DNA of 64,000 nt from Megaustenia siamemsis. Taxonomy: Eukaryota > Mollusca > Gastropoda > Stylommatophora > Ariophantidae. Positions 55,426 through 64,000 of the stretch are shown one piece after another (position 1 is the stretch's first letter; every line of letters begins with the position of its first letter). A program made the position numbers and the translations under genes. The notes beneath the pieces are model-generated. The model made no database searches and was not told the DNA's origin. It worked only from the letters and a program-made list of their open reading frames with translations. The stretch spans positions 10,996,811-11,060,810 of the forward strand of contig JAVIAB010000102.1 of assembly GCA_032433765.1 (NCBI GenBank), in the 5' to 3' direction.

Positions 55426-55700
55426 TTTACGAGTTTAGCGTCGTAAACTAAAGTTGTCTCCCCTAAGAGAAACAACGCAAGAGTAAAGTCCTATGTTCTC
55501 TAAGAGAAAAATATAATAATTTGCATTAGGGATGAACATAGAGATAATTTGGGATCCACTGGTTTTATTCCAGATGAGATAACTTTAATTTACCACGCTA
55601 AACTCGTAATTTATCCTGACCTTATTTTTCACTTCCAAGAAAAAGAAAATGAAGTTTTGTTCTAGAGGAGATAACTTACGACGCTGAACTCGTAATTTAC
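55426..55700. repeat. Inverted and direct repeats, MITE-like
   Basis: The motif ACGAGTTTAGCGTCGTAAAC (55430-55449) recurs inverted at 55576-55611 and again at 55665-55700; a further copy of GAGTTTAGCGTCGTAACTTC lies at 54672-54691. No coding capacity. Confidence 0.55.
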
Positions 55701-56095
55701 CCTAACATTTTTTTCCCCCCACTTCCAAGAGATCAAACTGACCTTCAAAATCCAAGAGAACAGACAATCTCGTATATGAAATCTTCAAAAACTGAATCAC
55801 GTTGTCCATATAAAAATAAAAATTATTGTTACACGTCAGTTAAAGCACTCGACATTCGCTCAAAGTTTATGTCCATCCAAGTTGGAAGTCGACGAGCAAC
55901 TGCACGACGTGAGAGCGAGTGCACTGTTTTTAGTTGGTCATTTCGAGCCGCGGTGGAGACGAAATCTCGATGTTCTGATTGGTCGATGCTCGGCGCATGA
56001 ATACAAGTAGGGAAAATGTTGAGATAGTTGCTGCAGTCAACATCGATTGTAAAATAGCGGTTGTTGAACGTATTTAATTATTTCTTTATTTTTAT
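55701..56095. other. No recognisable feature
   Basis: Short frames only; nothing assigned. Confidence 0.4.
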
Positions 56096-56099
56096 TTGG

Positions 56100-56785
56100 A
56101 CATCAACGATGTGTCTCCGCTACAGCAAACTTGTCTGTCTTTTTCTTCATCGTATTTTGTCCTTTCTCTTGTTCTTCTTCATGTTCTTGTTCTACTTCTA
56201 CTTGTTTTTGTTCTCTATGTTCTTATTCTTCTTATTTATCTCTCTCTAGTTCTTTATCTTGTTCTTTTTCAGGACCTTCATTTATCTAGTGCTTCTTCAT
56301 TTTTCTAGTTCTTAATTTTTCTTGTTCTTCGTTATCTTGTTCTTTTTTCTAATTTTTCTTCATTTTTCTAGTTCTTATTCATTTTTCTAGTCCTTCTTCA
56401 TGTTTCTTGTTCTTTTTCATTATCTTGTTCTTTTTCTAGATTTTCTTCATTTTTCTAGTTCTTCTGAATTTTTGTTGTTCTTCTTCATCTTTCTTGAGAG
56501 ATAATTTGCGATCCACAGCATATATACACTTCGTTATTTTGTTCTTCTTCGTTACCTTGTTCTTTTCTTGCTCTTTTTTATTTTTCTGTTTTTCTTCCTT
56601 ATCTTATTCTTTATATTATCTTGTTCTTATTATTTTTCTTGTTCTTCTTACACTATTCTTTTTTCTAATTTTGTTTCCTTTTCCATTGTGTTCTTCTTAA
56701 CCTTGTTCGTTTTATGTGTTTTTGTTCTTTTCTATTTCTGCTGCTTGTACTTCTTTTTATTTTTTCTTGTACTTCTTTTTTCCTT
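56100..56785. repeat. Pyrimidine-rich low-complexity tract
   Basis: Irregular TTCTTGTTCTTCTTCAT-type repetition; open frames rich in Phe, Leu and Ser are compositional. Confidence 0.7.
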
Positions 56786-56807
56786 GCTTTTATCGTGTAT
56801 TCGTACA

Positions 56808-57066
56808 TTTAAAAAAAAGTAAAGAGCCCCCGTCACACCAAGTGGCGTATAGGGAATATGGTGTTAGTAACCATAAATTTTACAGACCTTTAGCACATGA
56901 TTTTTGGGGTAATGTGGTCGGTATTACGCCCGTGCCGCTTTACTTTCCCAGAAAAAAATCCGGTACCCATTTAAGGCTGGGGGAACCAGGAAGCCGTCGA
57001 TTGGGATCGAACCCTACCTCTTGTCCTTTGTAGTCTAGTTCACTAACCACTGAGCTATCGCGGCTC
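56808..57066 (-). mobile_element. S-A SINE
   Basis: Full-length minus-strand copy from an A-rich end and AAAGAGCCCCCGTCACACCA to TATCGCGGCTCC. Confidence 0.9.
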
Positions 57067-57082
57067 CATGCGTTCACACACC

Positions 57083-57372
57083 ATGATCATCATCAAGTAC
57101 CGGGCCTAGTGGCGTAGGTGACCATGTCTCTCCACAACTTTCGATCTCGGCAGTTATTTATCATTTCTGTTGTTGACCTTCTGCCAAGCCATTCTCTTAA
57201 GCTGTCTGTTATTTTATCTCTTTGGTTCCCTCTATCTCTTCGTCCCTGAATTTTTCCAGTTGTTACAATATATTCCAGTTGTTCTCTTCTCATTACATGG
57301 CCAAAAAATGATGATTGTCTCTTCCTAACATTGGAAATTAGCTCTCTTTTTGCTTTGACCTTTCTCAGAACC
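57083..57372 (-). mobile_element. L-B LINE 3' fragment, best C-terminal frame
   Basis: A 100-residue minus frame includes [60 protein letters not shown] and ends RPGT followed by the (ATG) tail. This shows the intact L-B C-terminus. Confidence 0.9.
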
Positions 57373-57735
57373 TGTTCACACATACACACACACAATATTC
57401 ATTCGCTATTAGCCCCAAGTCTGGCTCACACTGAAAGTTATCTCTTTAATATTTGTACATCACAAAAAGAGATTGCTGAAGACAGTACAAGTACAGAAGA
57501 AAATACAATCAAATTCCGAAGACAGCGTCTAGCAAATAAAATAATAACATTCTTGTCTCAAAACATCCTGACGACTGCATTGGGCATGGACCTTTATTTT
57601 CCAAGAATGGTGGATCATCTTTATTTGTTTATCTGTCGATCTACTTATTTACTGTTTTATGTAGTTGTTCGTCTATTGGTCTATTTATTCCCTCGCTATT
57701 TATTTTTCTACTTATTTATTGATCTCAGTTATCTT

Positions 57736-57737
<2 letters not shown>
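57373..57737. other. No recognisable feature
   Basis: Unassigned AT-rich sequence before (TA)n. Confidence 0.4.

Positions 57738-57786
<49 letters not shown>
57738..57786. repeat. (TA)n microsatellite
   Basis: About 24 TA units. Confidence 0.95.
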
Positions 57787-57789
<3 letters not shown>

Positions 57790-57791
<2 letters not shown>

Positions 57792-58086
57792 TTGCTTCTT
57801 TCTCTAACATGATGCCTACTCCTCTTTCGTGTGTGGTTCCCCCAGAGTAAATTACATTTCCACTGTCGCGCTGTAATAATCCTGCTCCTTTCCATCTCAT
57901 TTCACATAGTCCCAAGATGTTCAATTTCATTCTCTTCATTTCTTGGCTGATGTTTTCTAGTTTTCCAACCTGGAATGCTGATCTAATGTTCCAAGTTCCT
58001 ATTGCTAGTGTCTCTTTATTTTTGATCTTGGATACAGTAGCTTGATGACGATCGGGTGTCACCTGTAGCACATGACGCTCCCCCAA
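57790..58086 (-). mobile_element. LINE endonuclease N-terminal remnant
   Basis: The minus frame reads ETLAIGTWNIRSAFQVGKLE, KRMKLNILGLCEMRWKGAGL and GGTTHERGVGIML. TWN(I/V)R, the catalytic E of GLCEMRW and RGVGIML are hallmarks of the apurinic-like LINE endonuclease. It is cut off by (TA)n before the later catalytic residues. The only endonuclease piece in the window. Confidence 0.85.
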
Positions 58087-58138
58087 ATATAGAACAAAAA
58101 TAATGTCGTGATTGTAAGAAAATCAGCATCAGAAATGT

Positions 58139-59668
58139 TGTTTGCTTGTTTGTTTATTACTTGTTTGTTTGTTGTTTGTTTGTTTATTTCGTGTTTGCTT
58201 GTTTGTTGTTTGTTTATTTCTTTTTTGCTTGTTTGTTTATTTCTTGTTTGTTTGTTGTTTGTTGTTTGTTTATTTCTTGTTTGTTTATTTCTTGTTTGTT
58301 TGTTTGTTTATTTCTTGTTTGTTGTTTGTTTATTGCTTGTTTGTTGTTTGTTTATTTCTTGTTTGTTGTTTGTTTTATTTCTTATTTGTTGTTTATTATA
58401 TTTCTTGTTTGTTGTTTGTTTATTTCTTGTTTGTTGTTTATTTATTTCTTGTTTGTTGTTTGTTTATTTCTTGTTTGTTGTTTGTTCATTTCTTGTTTGT
58501 TTGTTTGTTGTTTGTTTATTTCTTGTTTGTTGTTTATTTATTTCTTGTTTGTTGTTTGTTTATTTCTTGTTTGTTGTTTGTTCATTTCTTGTTTGTTTGT
58601 TTGTTGTTTGTTTATTTCTTCTTTGTTGTATGTTTATTTCTTGTTTCTTTGTTTGTTGTTTCTTTATTTCTTGTTTTATGTTTGTTTATTTCTTGTTTGT
58701 TTGTTTGTTGATTGTTGATTTCTTGTTTGTTGTTTGTTTATTTCTTGTTTTATGTTTGTTTATTTCTTGTTTGTTTGTTGATTGTTTATTTCTTGTTTGT
58801 TGATTGTTTATTTCTTGTTTGTTGTTTGTTTATTTCTTGTTTGTTGTTTGTTTATTTCTTGTTTGTTAATTTCTTGTTTGTTTGTTTGTTTATTTCTTGT
58901 TTGTTGTTTGTTTATTGCTTGTTTGTTGTTTGTTTATTTCTTGTTTGTTGTTTGTTTTATTTCTTATTTGTTGTTTATTACATTTCTTGTTTGTTGTTTG
59001 TTTATTTGTTGTTTGTTTGTTTGTTGTTTGTTTATTTCTTGTTTGTTGTTTATTTATTTCTTGTTTGTTTTTTGTTTATTTCTTGTTTGTTGTTTGTTCA
59101 TTTCTTGTTTGTTTGTTGTTTGTTTATTTCTTCTTTGTTGTATGTTTATTTCTTGTTTCTTTGTTTGTTGTTTCTTTATTTCTTGTTTTATGTTTGTTTA
59201 TTTCTTGTTTGTTTGTTGTTTGTTTATTTCTTCTTTGTTGTATGTTTATTTCTTGTTTCTTTGTTTGTTGTTTCTTTTTTTCTTGTTTTATGTTTGTTTA
59301 TTTCTTGTTTGTTTGTTTGTTGTTTGTTTATATCTTGTTTGTTGTTTGTTTATTTCTTGTTTGTTTGTTTATTTCTTCTTTGTTGTTTGTTTATTTCTTA
59401 TTTGTTGTTTGTTTATTTCTTATTTGTTGTTTGTTTGTTTCTTGTTTGCTGTTTATTTATTTCTTGTTTGTTGTTTATTTATTTCTTGTTTGTTTATTTC
59501 TTGTTTGTTGTTTATTTCTTTCTTGTTTGTTGTTTATTTATTTCTTGTTTGCTTGTTTGTTTATTTCTTGTTTGTTGTTTATTTATTTCTTGTTTGTTGT
59601 TTGTTTATTTCTTGTTTGTTGTTTATTTATTTCTTGTTTGCTTGTTTGTTTATTTCTTGTTTGTTTGC
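58139..59668. repeat. TTTCTTGTTTGTTGTTTGTT array, 1.5 kb
   Basis: Variable 17-28 bp units of TTTATTTCTTGTTTGTTG. Long overlapping Cys/Phe/Leu/Val frames up to 381 residues in all three plus frames are artefacts of the repeat. Confidence 0.95.
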
Positions 59669-59670
59669 AC

Positions 59671-59835
59671 TCACCAGCTTTCTACCTCTAGCCATGTCCC
59701 GAGGAACTGTATTTTGCTTGATATCACTTTATCATACTTCTCTCACTGGCAGCCACGTGCTCAGCTGTCCCACGCCATACAGGCAGATATTCTCTCACTT
59801 CAGAGGTACTCTCATGATTATTATCGTCGAGAGTT
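59671..59835 (-). mobile_element. Diverged S-B SINE body
   Basis: CACCAGCTTTCTACCTCT, GAACTGTATTTTGCTTG, CTGGCAGCCACGTGCTCAG and GGCAGATATTC parallel the S-B body with many changes. Confidence 0.6.
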
Positions 59836-60055
59836 TATTAAAAAATTTTTAAGGTAGATTTTTCCTTTAATTTTGCCCGGGTAGCTGCCATTTTGGCCTA
59901 CTCTTTTCGATTTCCAACTGTCAAATGTTTTTTAACGTGCGCAGAATGCCCCCTGGCATGCTGTTTTTTTTCCGCCGTAGAGAAAGCTAGACATCGGATA
60001 TCCCCAGACCAGGAGAGTGTAAAGCGACGGATTCGATTTTTATTTATTATTGTAT

Positions 60056-60150
60056 TTTCCACCGCCAGTGGTGGAAATCAAACCCGGGACCCTTATTGTC
60101 CAGAGGCCGACGTCTTACCTCTAAACCACCACCCCTCACCCCCCCCCCCC
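60056..60150 (-). mobile_element. tRNA-like SINE head (unassigned family)
   Basis: GGAAATCAAACCCGGGACCC (B box reversed) and GGCCGACGTCTTACCTCTAA resemble a tRNA-like head; a C/A-rich tract follows. Confidence 0.45.
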
Positions 60151-61008
60151 CAAAAAAAAATAAAAAAATAAAAAGCAGTGGAAATGATCGCAACAATAGG
60201 CAATGGAAGTTTTGTAGACGCAAGAAAATGTAGCCCACACTCCGGCACGGAACACGATGATACTAAAACAGATGATAAGCCACATGCTTCTGTTCACTTA
60301 CAACCACATGTCAATCTTTCATTGACAGGAAGAATTTGAGGACATCGTACACCTTTTGTTGTCACTCGGACAGATTTAGAATGTTTAGATGCTCTCCTGT
60401 GTCGGATTTAGAAAGATCTTCATTCTTTCCCGGATTCCATCCAAGAAGCAAATATTTGGATGTGTTTCTTCATAAACATCGAGGCTCTTCAATATTGTCA
60501 CTTCAAAGAAGGGACATCAAATTTTTCTGGTGTCTTTGGCTATATTTGGTTTTTGAAAGGGAGAGTTCTATTCTCATCACGAGGCTTGTACGAGGGTTTA
60601 ATATTTCTCGTGGGAGTTTCTGCTTAATTTATTTTTGTTATTGTTGTCGGTATTGTTCTAGAAATTTGTAGGCTTTCGTTTGTTTTGATCCATTGCTTTT
60701 TTTTTTTTTTTTTTTTTTGTAAGTTATTGTTTAAATCGACGTGGAATCAGAATTTGTCGAAATTTCTTTTTTTTTTCTTTCTAACCGGTGCCCGCAACGT
60801 TTGATTGTCGCTGGAAAATTAAAAATTCAACTTTGTCAAATATCATTACGGTTTTTGCCGGTGCTACGGACTTCATTCATCTGAGTTCAAGCTATTTTCA
60901 GTGCTTTCGCCGGTGTGTGATGGACGTGCTTCATACTGGGGAACGAGCTGAGGGGGAGATCGGAGCACTCTGTAGTTGTCGGTTGTGGTGTAATGAAGAT
61001 AATCTGTC
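60151..61008. other. No recognisable gene
   Basis: Contains poly-T near 60700 and short frames without recognisable motifs. Confidence 0.4.
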
Positions 61009-61114
61009 GACTAAACTAAACTAAACTAAACTAAACTAAACTAAACTAAACTAAACTAAACTAAACTAAACTAAACTAAACTAAACTAAACTAAACTAAA
61101 CTAAACTAAACTAA
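61009..61114. repeat. Pentanucleotide array (CTAAA)n
   Basis: About 21 perfect CTAAA units. Confidence 0.97.
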
Positions 61115-61164
61115 ATGTTGCCATTATAGGCTGAAATATGTAGACTCGAAGGGACCAGTGCTTG

Positions 61165-61320
61165 TTATTGCTGTTATCTTGAAGCACGTAGTAGAAGGTG
61201 TAACGTACACTCCTACAAAGTATGGTGACAACTTTACCAAAAAAAAGGAACAAAACAAAATAATGAAGTTTCGGCCTACAAGTGGTCTTCTGCAGAAAAC
61301 AAGAATAACACAGACGGTCA
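61165..61320 (+). mobile_element. Family Y dispersed repeat, copy 2
   Basis: GTAACGTACACTCCTACAAA, GGTGACAACTTTACC and GAAGTTTCGGCCTACAAGTG as in 17305-17455. Confidence 0.6.
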
Positions 61321-61360
61321 ACAGATATTATTATTTAATGTTGTGCTATTCTTGTTCTCT

Positions 61361-61605
61361 AGGGGAGCCGCGATAGCTCAGTGGTTAGTGAACTGGACTA
61401 CAAAGGACAAAGGGTAGGGTTCGATCAACCGACGGCTTCCGGGTTCACCCAGCCTTAAATGGGTACCGGATTTTTTTCTTGGAGAGTAAAGCAGCATGGG
61501 CGTAATACCGACCACATTACCCTAAAAATCATGTGCTGAAGGTCTGTAAAATTTATGGTCACTAAGACCATATTCCCTATACGCTACTTGGTGTGACGGG
61601 GGTAC

Positions 61606-61645
<40 letters not shown>
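61361..61645 (+). mobile_element. S-A SINE with long T tail and target-site duplication
   Basis: Complete copy AGGGGAGCCGCGATAGCTCA to a T run of about 30. Flanks TATTCTTGTTCTCT (61347-61360) and TATTCTTGTTTTCT (61646-61659) differ by one base. The long pure tail suggests youth. Confidence 0.95.
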
Positions 61646-61719
61646 TATTCTTGTTTTCTGGAGAAGGCCGGATATAGGTGGAAACGTCATGATTTTGGTT
61701 TCATCCTCTTTTGGAAATC

Positions 61720-62290
61720 ATCATCATCATCATCATCATTAAGCTTATCTTCAATGAATAACTATCAAGATCTTGTATTGCTAACATCTCATCATCATCG
61801 AGTGCCATCTCCGCAGCGAAGGCTGGCTACCATGGAGCGCCATTCTGCTCTGTCTCTTGCTTTGATGGTGCAGGTTGACATAGGCTTATTTATCCATCGT
61901 TTGATGCTACTCGTCCATGTTAGTCTTGGTCTGCCGCTGCCTCTTTTACCTTGTATTTTCTCCTCCAGGATTACATTTTGTAGGCTGTTGTGTCTTTTAA
62001 CATGGCCCAAAAATCGCATTTGTCTTGTTTGAATTGTGTTTAGTAGTTCTCTTTTCATTTTTAGTTGTTTTAAGACTTCATCGTTTGTTTGCTTTTCCTT
62101 CCATCCAATTCTACATATTCTTCTACGAGTATATATCCACATTTCAAAGGCCTTCTGCACCATATAGGAATGTTGAGCAGACATAACATTTTGCTATTCT
62201 TAGTTTTAGCCCTGGTGCTATTTGTTTTGATGTTAGTATGTTCTTCATGACATTAAAATTACTTTTTGCCATTCCTATTCTTTTGCAAAG
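61720..62290 (-). mobile_element. L-E LINE fragment, host of an S-A insertion
   Basis: (CAT)n, TGGCTACCATGGAGCGCCAT and a minus frame with RRRICRIGWKEKQTNDEVLK, RQMRFLGHVKRHNS and RGSGRPRLTW. Interrupted at TTCTTTTGCAAAG. Confidence 0.85.
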
Positions 62291-62551
62291 TAAAAAGTAA
62301 AAAAAGTAAAGTACCCCCGTCACGCCAAGTTCCGTATAGGTAATATGGTTTTAGTGACCATAATTTTTACAAACCTTCGGCACAGGATTTTTGGGGTAAT
62401 GAGGTCAGTATTACGCCCGTGCCGCTTTACTTTCCCAGAAAAAAATCTGGTATCCATTAAAGGCTGGGTGAACCGGAAGCCGTCGGTTGGATCGAACCCT
62501 ACCTCTTGTCCTTTGTAGTCCAGTTCACTAACCACTGAGCTATCGCAGCTC
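62291..62551 (-). mobile_element. S-A SINE with 13 bp target-site duplication
   Basis: Minus-strand copy flanked by exact TTCTTTTGCAAAG at 62278-62290 and 62552-62564. Confidence 0.95.
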
Positions 62552-62565
62552 TTCTTTTGCAAAGC

Positions 62566-62650
62566 TATCACTATAATCTGTAGGAGTGTAGGGTACACCC
62601 CACCACTTTCTCATTGCTACCAGCTTTACCGCAGCACTGCAATTATTTGC
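62566..62650 (-). mobile_element. Family Y dispersed repeat, copy 3 (reversed)
   Basis: GTAGGAGTGTAGGGTACACC and TTGCTACCAGCTTTACCGC are the reverse complement of the left part of family Y copy 1. Confidence 0.55.
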
Positions 62651-62844
62651 CTGTTCCCTGTTGCTATGTACCTCTTCCAACTTACACCGAACAAGAGGCG
62701 TTCTTCTAGCCAGCAGCTGAAGAGGGCCTAGCTGCGATTGATCCCACGGCTTCTATGTATCAAAGCAAATGCGCTAGCACTCAACTACTGGAATCCTCGT
62801 TGTATATTTTATTTATTATTGAACCAATTATTTATTGTATTTAA

Positions 62845-63092
62845 AAAAACATCAGAAAGAAACAATCAACATTTTTGGTCACATCACGAGAAGAGGAAAG
62901 TTGGAATACTTGGTTACAACTGGCAAAAAAAAAGGAAAGAAAGATTGCGGACGACAAAGAGATAAAATACTGGATAGCTTGGTGTCATGGCATGGAAAAC
63001 AGTCAACAACAGAACTAATACGATGCACTGTAGATAGAAGATTGTGGAAGGACATAATCGCCTACACCAACCGATATGGCACATGATGGTGG
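62845..63092 (+). mobile_element. L-A LINE 3' end
   Basis: A plus frame of 83 residues includes KKHQKETINIFGHITRRGKL, GRQRDKILDSLVSWHGKQST and RRLWKDIIAYTNRYGT. The terminus is CACATGATGGTGG. Confidence 0.85.
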
Positions 63093-63194
63093 TTATTGAA
63101 CTGATCACAAATATCAGTATGCATCGATGACATCCCATAGGTATCTTTTGCTTGTTTGCGTCCGCCCGATGACTAAAGGAGTACACCTCTTCGT

Positions 63195-63485
63195 CACCCG
63201 CCCTTAAAAAGACGTTAAGTGGGCGTGTCAGTGTTGTGTTGTAGTTTACAGCATAACTGTGATATTTGCGCCTTTCGGCCCAACACATCCGACTTCAGCC
63301 CATTTTTGAGTACCGGGTCGTTGTCCCTCTTCGATCCCTACTCACTTGGTCAGACTAGAAAGGTTTTTCTGTTAATGGAGGCACCACTGAGAGGTGGTGT
63401 AGGGTCTGGATGGTTCTGGTTGACCGATCCTGGCGCAAGCCATCAGCTGTAGGTCGCTGACAACTTCCAGCTCTGGTGCTGTGAG
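63195..63485 (+). mobile_element. Family Z dispersed repeat, best copy
   Basis: Continuous reference copy: CCTTAAAAAGACGTTAAGTG, GGCCCAACACATCCGACTTC, CTTCGATCCCTACTCACTTG, GAGAGGTGGTGTAGGGTCTG and TGACAACTTCCAGCTCTGG. No coding frame is evident. Confidence 0.65.
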
Positions 63486-63632
63486 GCGCGCCTTCACCTC
63501 CATAGATGTATTTGATAAACGACCATATTATCCTCACCATCGTCTCCATCATTACCCTCCCAAAATCATTTTCGTCTTTAACGATAAAATCACAAACTGT
63601 GCCTTTCTCCCTGTCTCTTCACGTCACTTCCT

Positions 63633-63760
63633 CTTTTACTTCTCTTATCCTCTTTTACTTCTCTTATCCTCTTTTACTTATCTTATCCTCTTTTACTTCT
63701 CTTATCCTCTTTTACTTCTCTTATCCTCTTTTACGTGTCGAGGGAGATGCAAAATACTAG
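63633..63760. repeat. 19 bp array with an L-C-like terminal scrap
   Basis: About five units of CTTTTACTTCTCTTATCCT followed by GTGTCGAGGGAGATGCAAAA, resembling a reversed L-C terminus. Confidence 0.8.
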
Positions 63761-63807
63761 TTCAACCCCTTCTGGTAGCCTCAATCATTATCCATTAATA
63801 TTCTTGC

Positions 63808-64000
63808 AGCATTTCTAGGATCACACACTGCGGAAGCCAACTGAAAGTATTAAACAACATGCCCTTTTTGGAATCCCCAAAGAAAAAGACAAAGAGGAAG
63901 ACCAACATATTCTTAGTGAAGACAGATAGAAGCAGAGATGAAGATGATGGGAAAGACATGGATTATCTTAAAAGAGTGACATGACATAGAACGCCTTGGA
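63808..64000 (+). mobile_element. L-D LINE 3' fragment, running off the window
   Basis: CACACTGCGGAAGCCAACTG, TTTTTGGAATCCCCAAAG and GATGAAGATGATGGGAAAGA match the L-D C-terminal coding region; the terminus lies beyond the window. Confidence 0.8.

Noticed and set aside
58108..59857. Cys/Phe/Leu-rich 'membrane proteins' of 190-381 residues
   Set aside because: Three overlapping plus frames over a TTTCTTGTTTG array; purely compositional.
61655..61700. Hammerhead ribozyme or Penelope-type motif near GGCCGGATATAGGTGGAAACGTC
   Set aside because: A GAAAC word is present but the required CTGATGA core is missing.

Overview
The window is animal nuclear DNA, most likely from a mollusc and perhaps a gastropod. 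The taxon is an inference from a protocadherin-type gene with spliced cytoplasmic exons, abundant LINE fragments with (ATG)n tails, and several tRNA-headed SINE families. There is no prokaryotic organisation, and very little of the window is ordinary coding sequence.

One gene is well supported: a protocadherin on the minus strand from 42263 down to 30076. It has a 3.6 kb first exon (signal peptide, seven cadherin repeats, transmembrane helix, part of the tail), a 100 bp second exon (35207-35108) and a 437 bp last exon (30512-30076). Splice sites and phases agree at both junctions, giving a predicted protein of about 1383 residues. Exon 1 contains an in-frame 33 bp minisatellite (an 11-residue repeat in the cytoplasmic tail). 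Both introns are filled with tandem arrays and transposable elements.

Everything else recognisable is repeats. By shared 3' ends and translated remnants I separate six LINE families: L-A (ends GGCACATGATGATG), L-B (ends CCGGTACTTGATGATG), L-C and L-D (both end near GCTGAAAGG), L-E (3' end next to TGGTAGCCAACCTTCGATG) and L-F (C-terminal motif GDLARDRDSF). Their reverse-transcriptase and endonuclease remnants look RTE-like. There are three tRNA-headed SINEs (S-A, S-B, S-C), three further dispersed families (X, Y, Z), RNase H remnants and possible hAT/MITE-like pieces.

Layout: 1-1900 LINE/SINE scraps; 1918-6470 an L-F remnant flanked by 59-65 bp and 30 bp arrays; 6.5-17.4 kb scattered LINE, SINE, X and Z pieces with a 33 bp array; 17.5-20.5 kb a 31 bp satellite; 20.5-30 kb more L-F, L-D, L-B and SINE copies and a hexanucleotide array; 30-42.3 kb the protocadherin; 42.3-64 kb arrays of 55, 18, 38 and about 22 bp units among LINEs and SINEs.

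The most interesting pattern is that many arrays begin inside identifiable dispersed elements: the coding 3' end of L-F (four loci), the 3' terminus of L-D, the interior of Z (two loci with different units) and one site in X (two loci). The elements therefore look like recurrent seeds of minisatellites. All family names are local labels; none was checked against a database.
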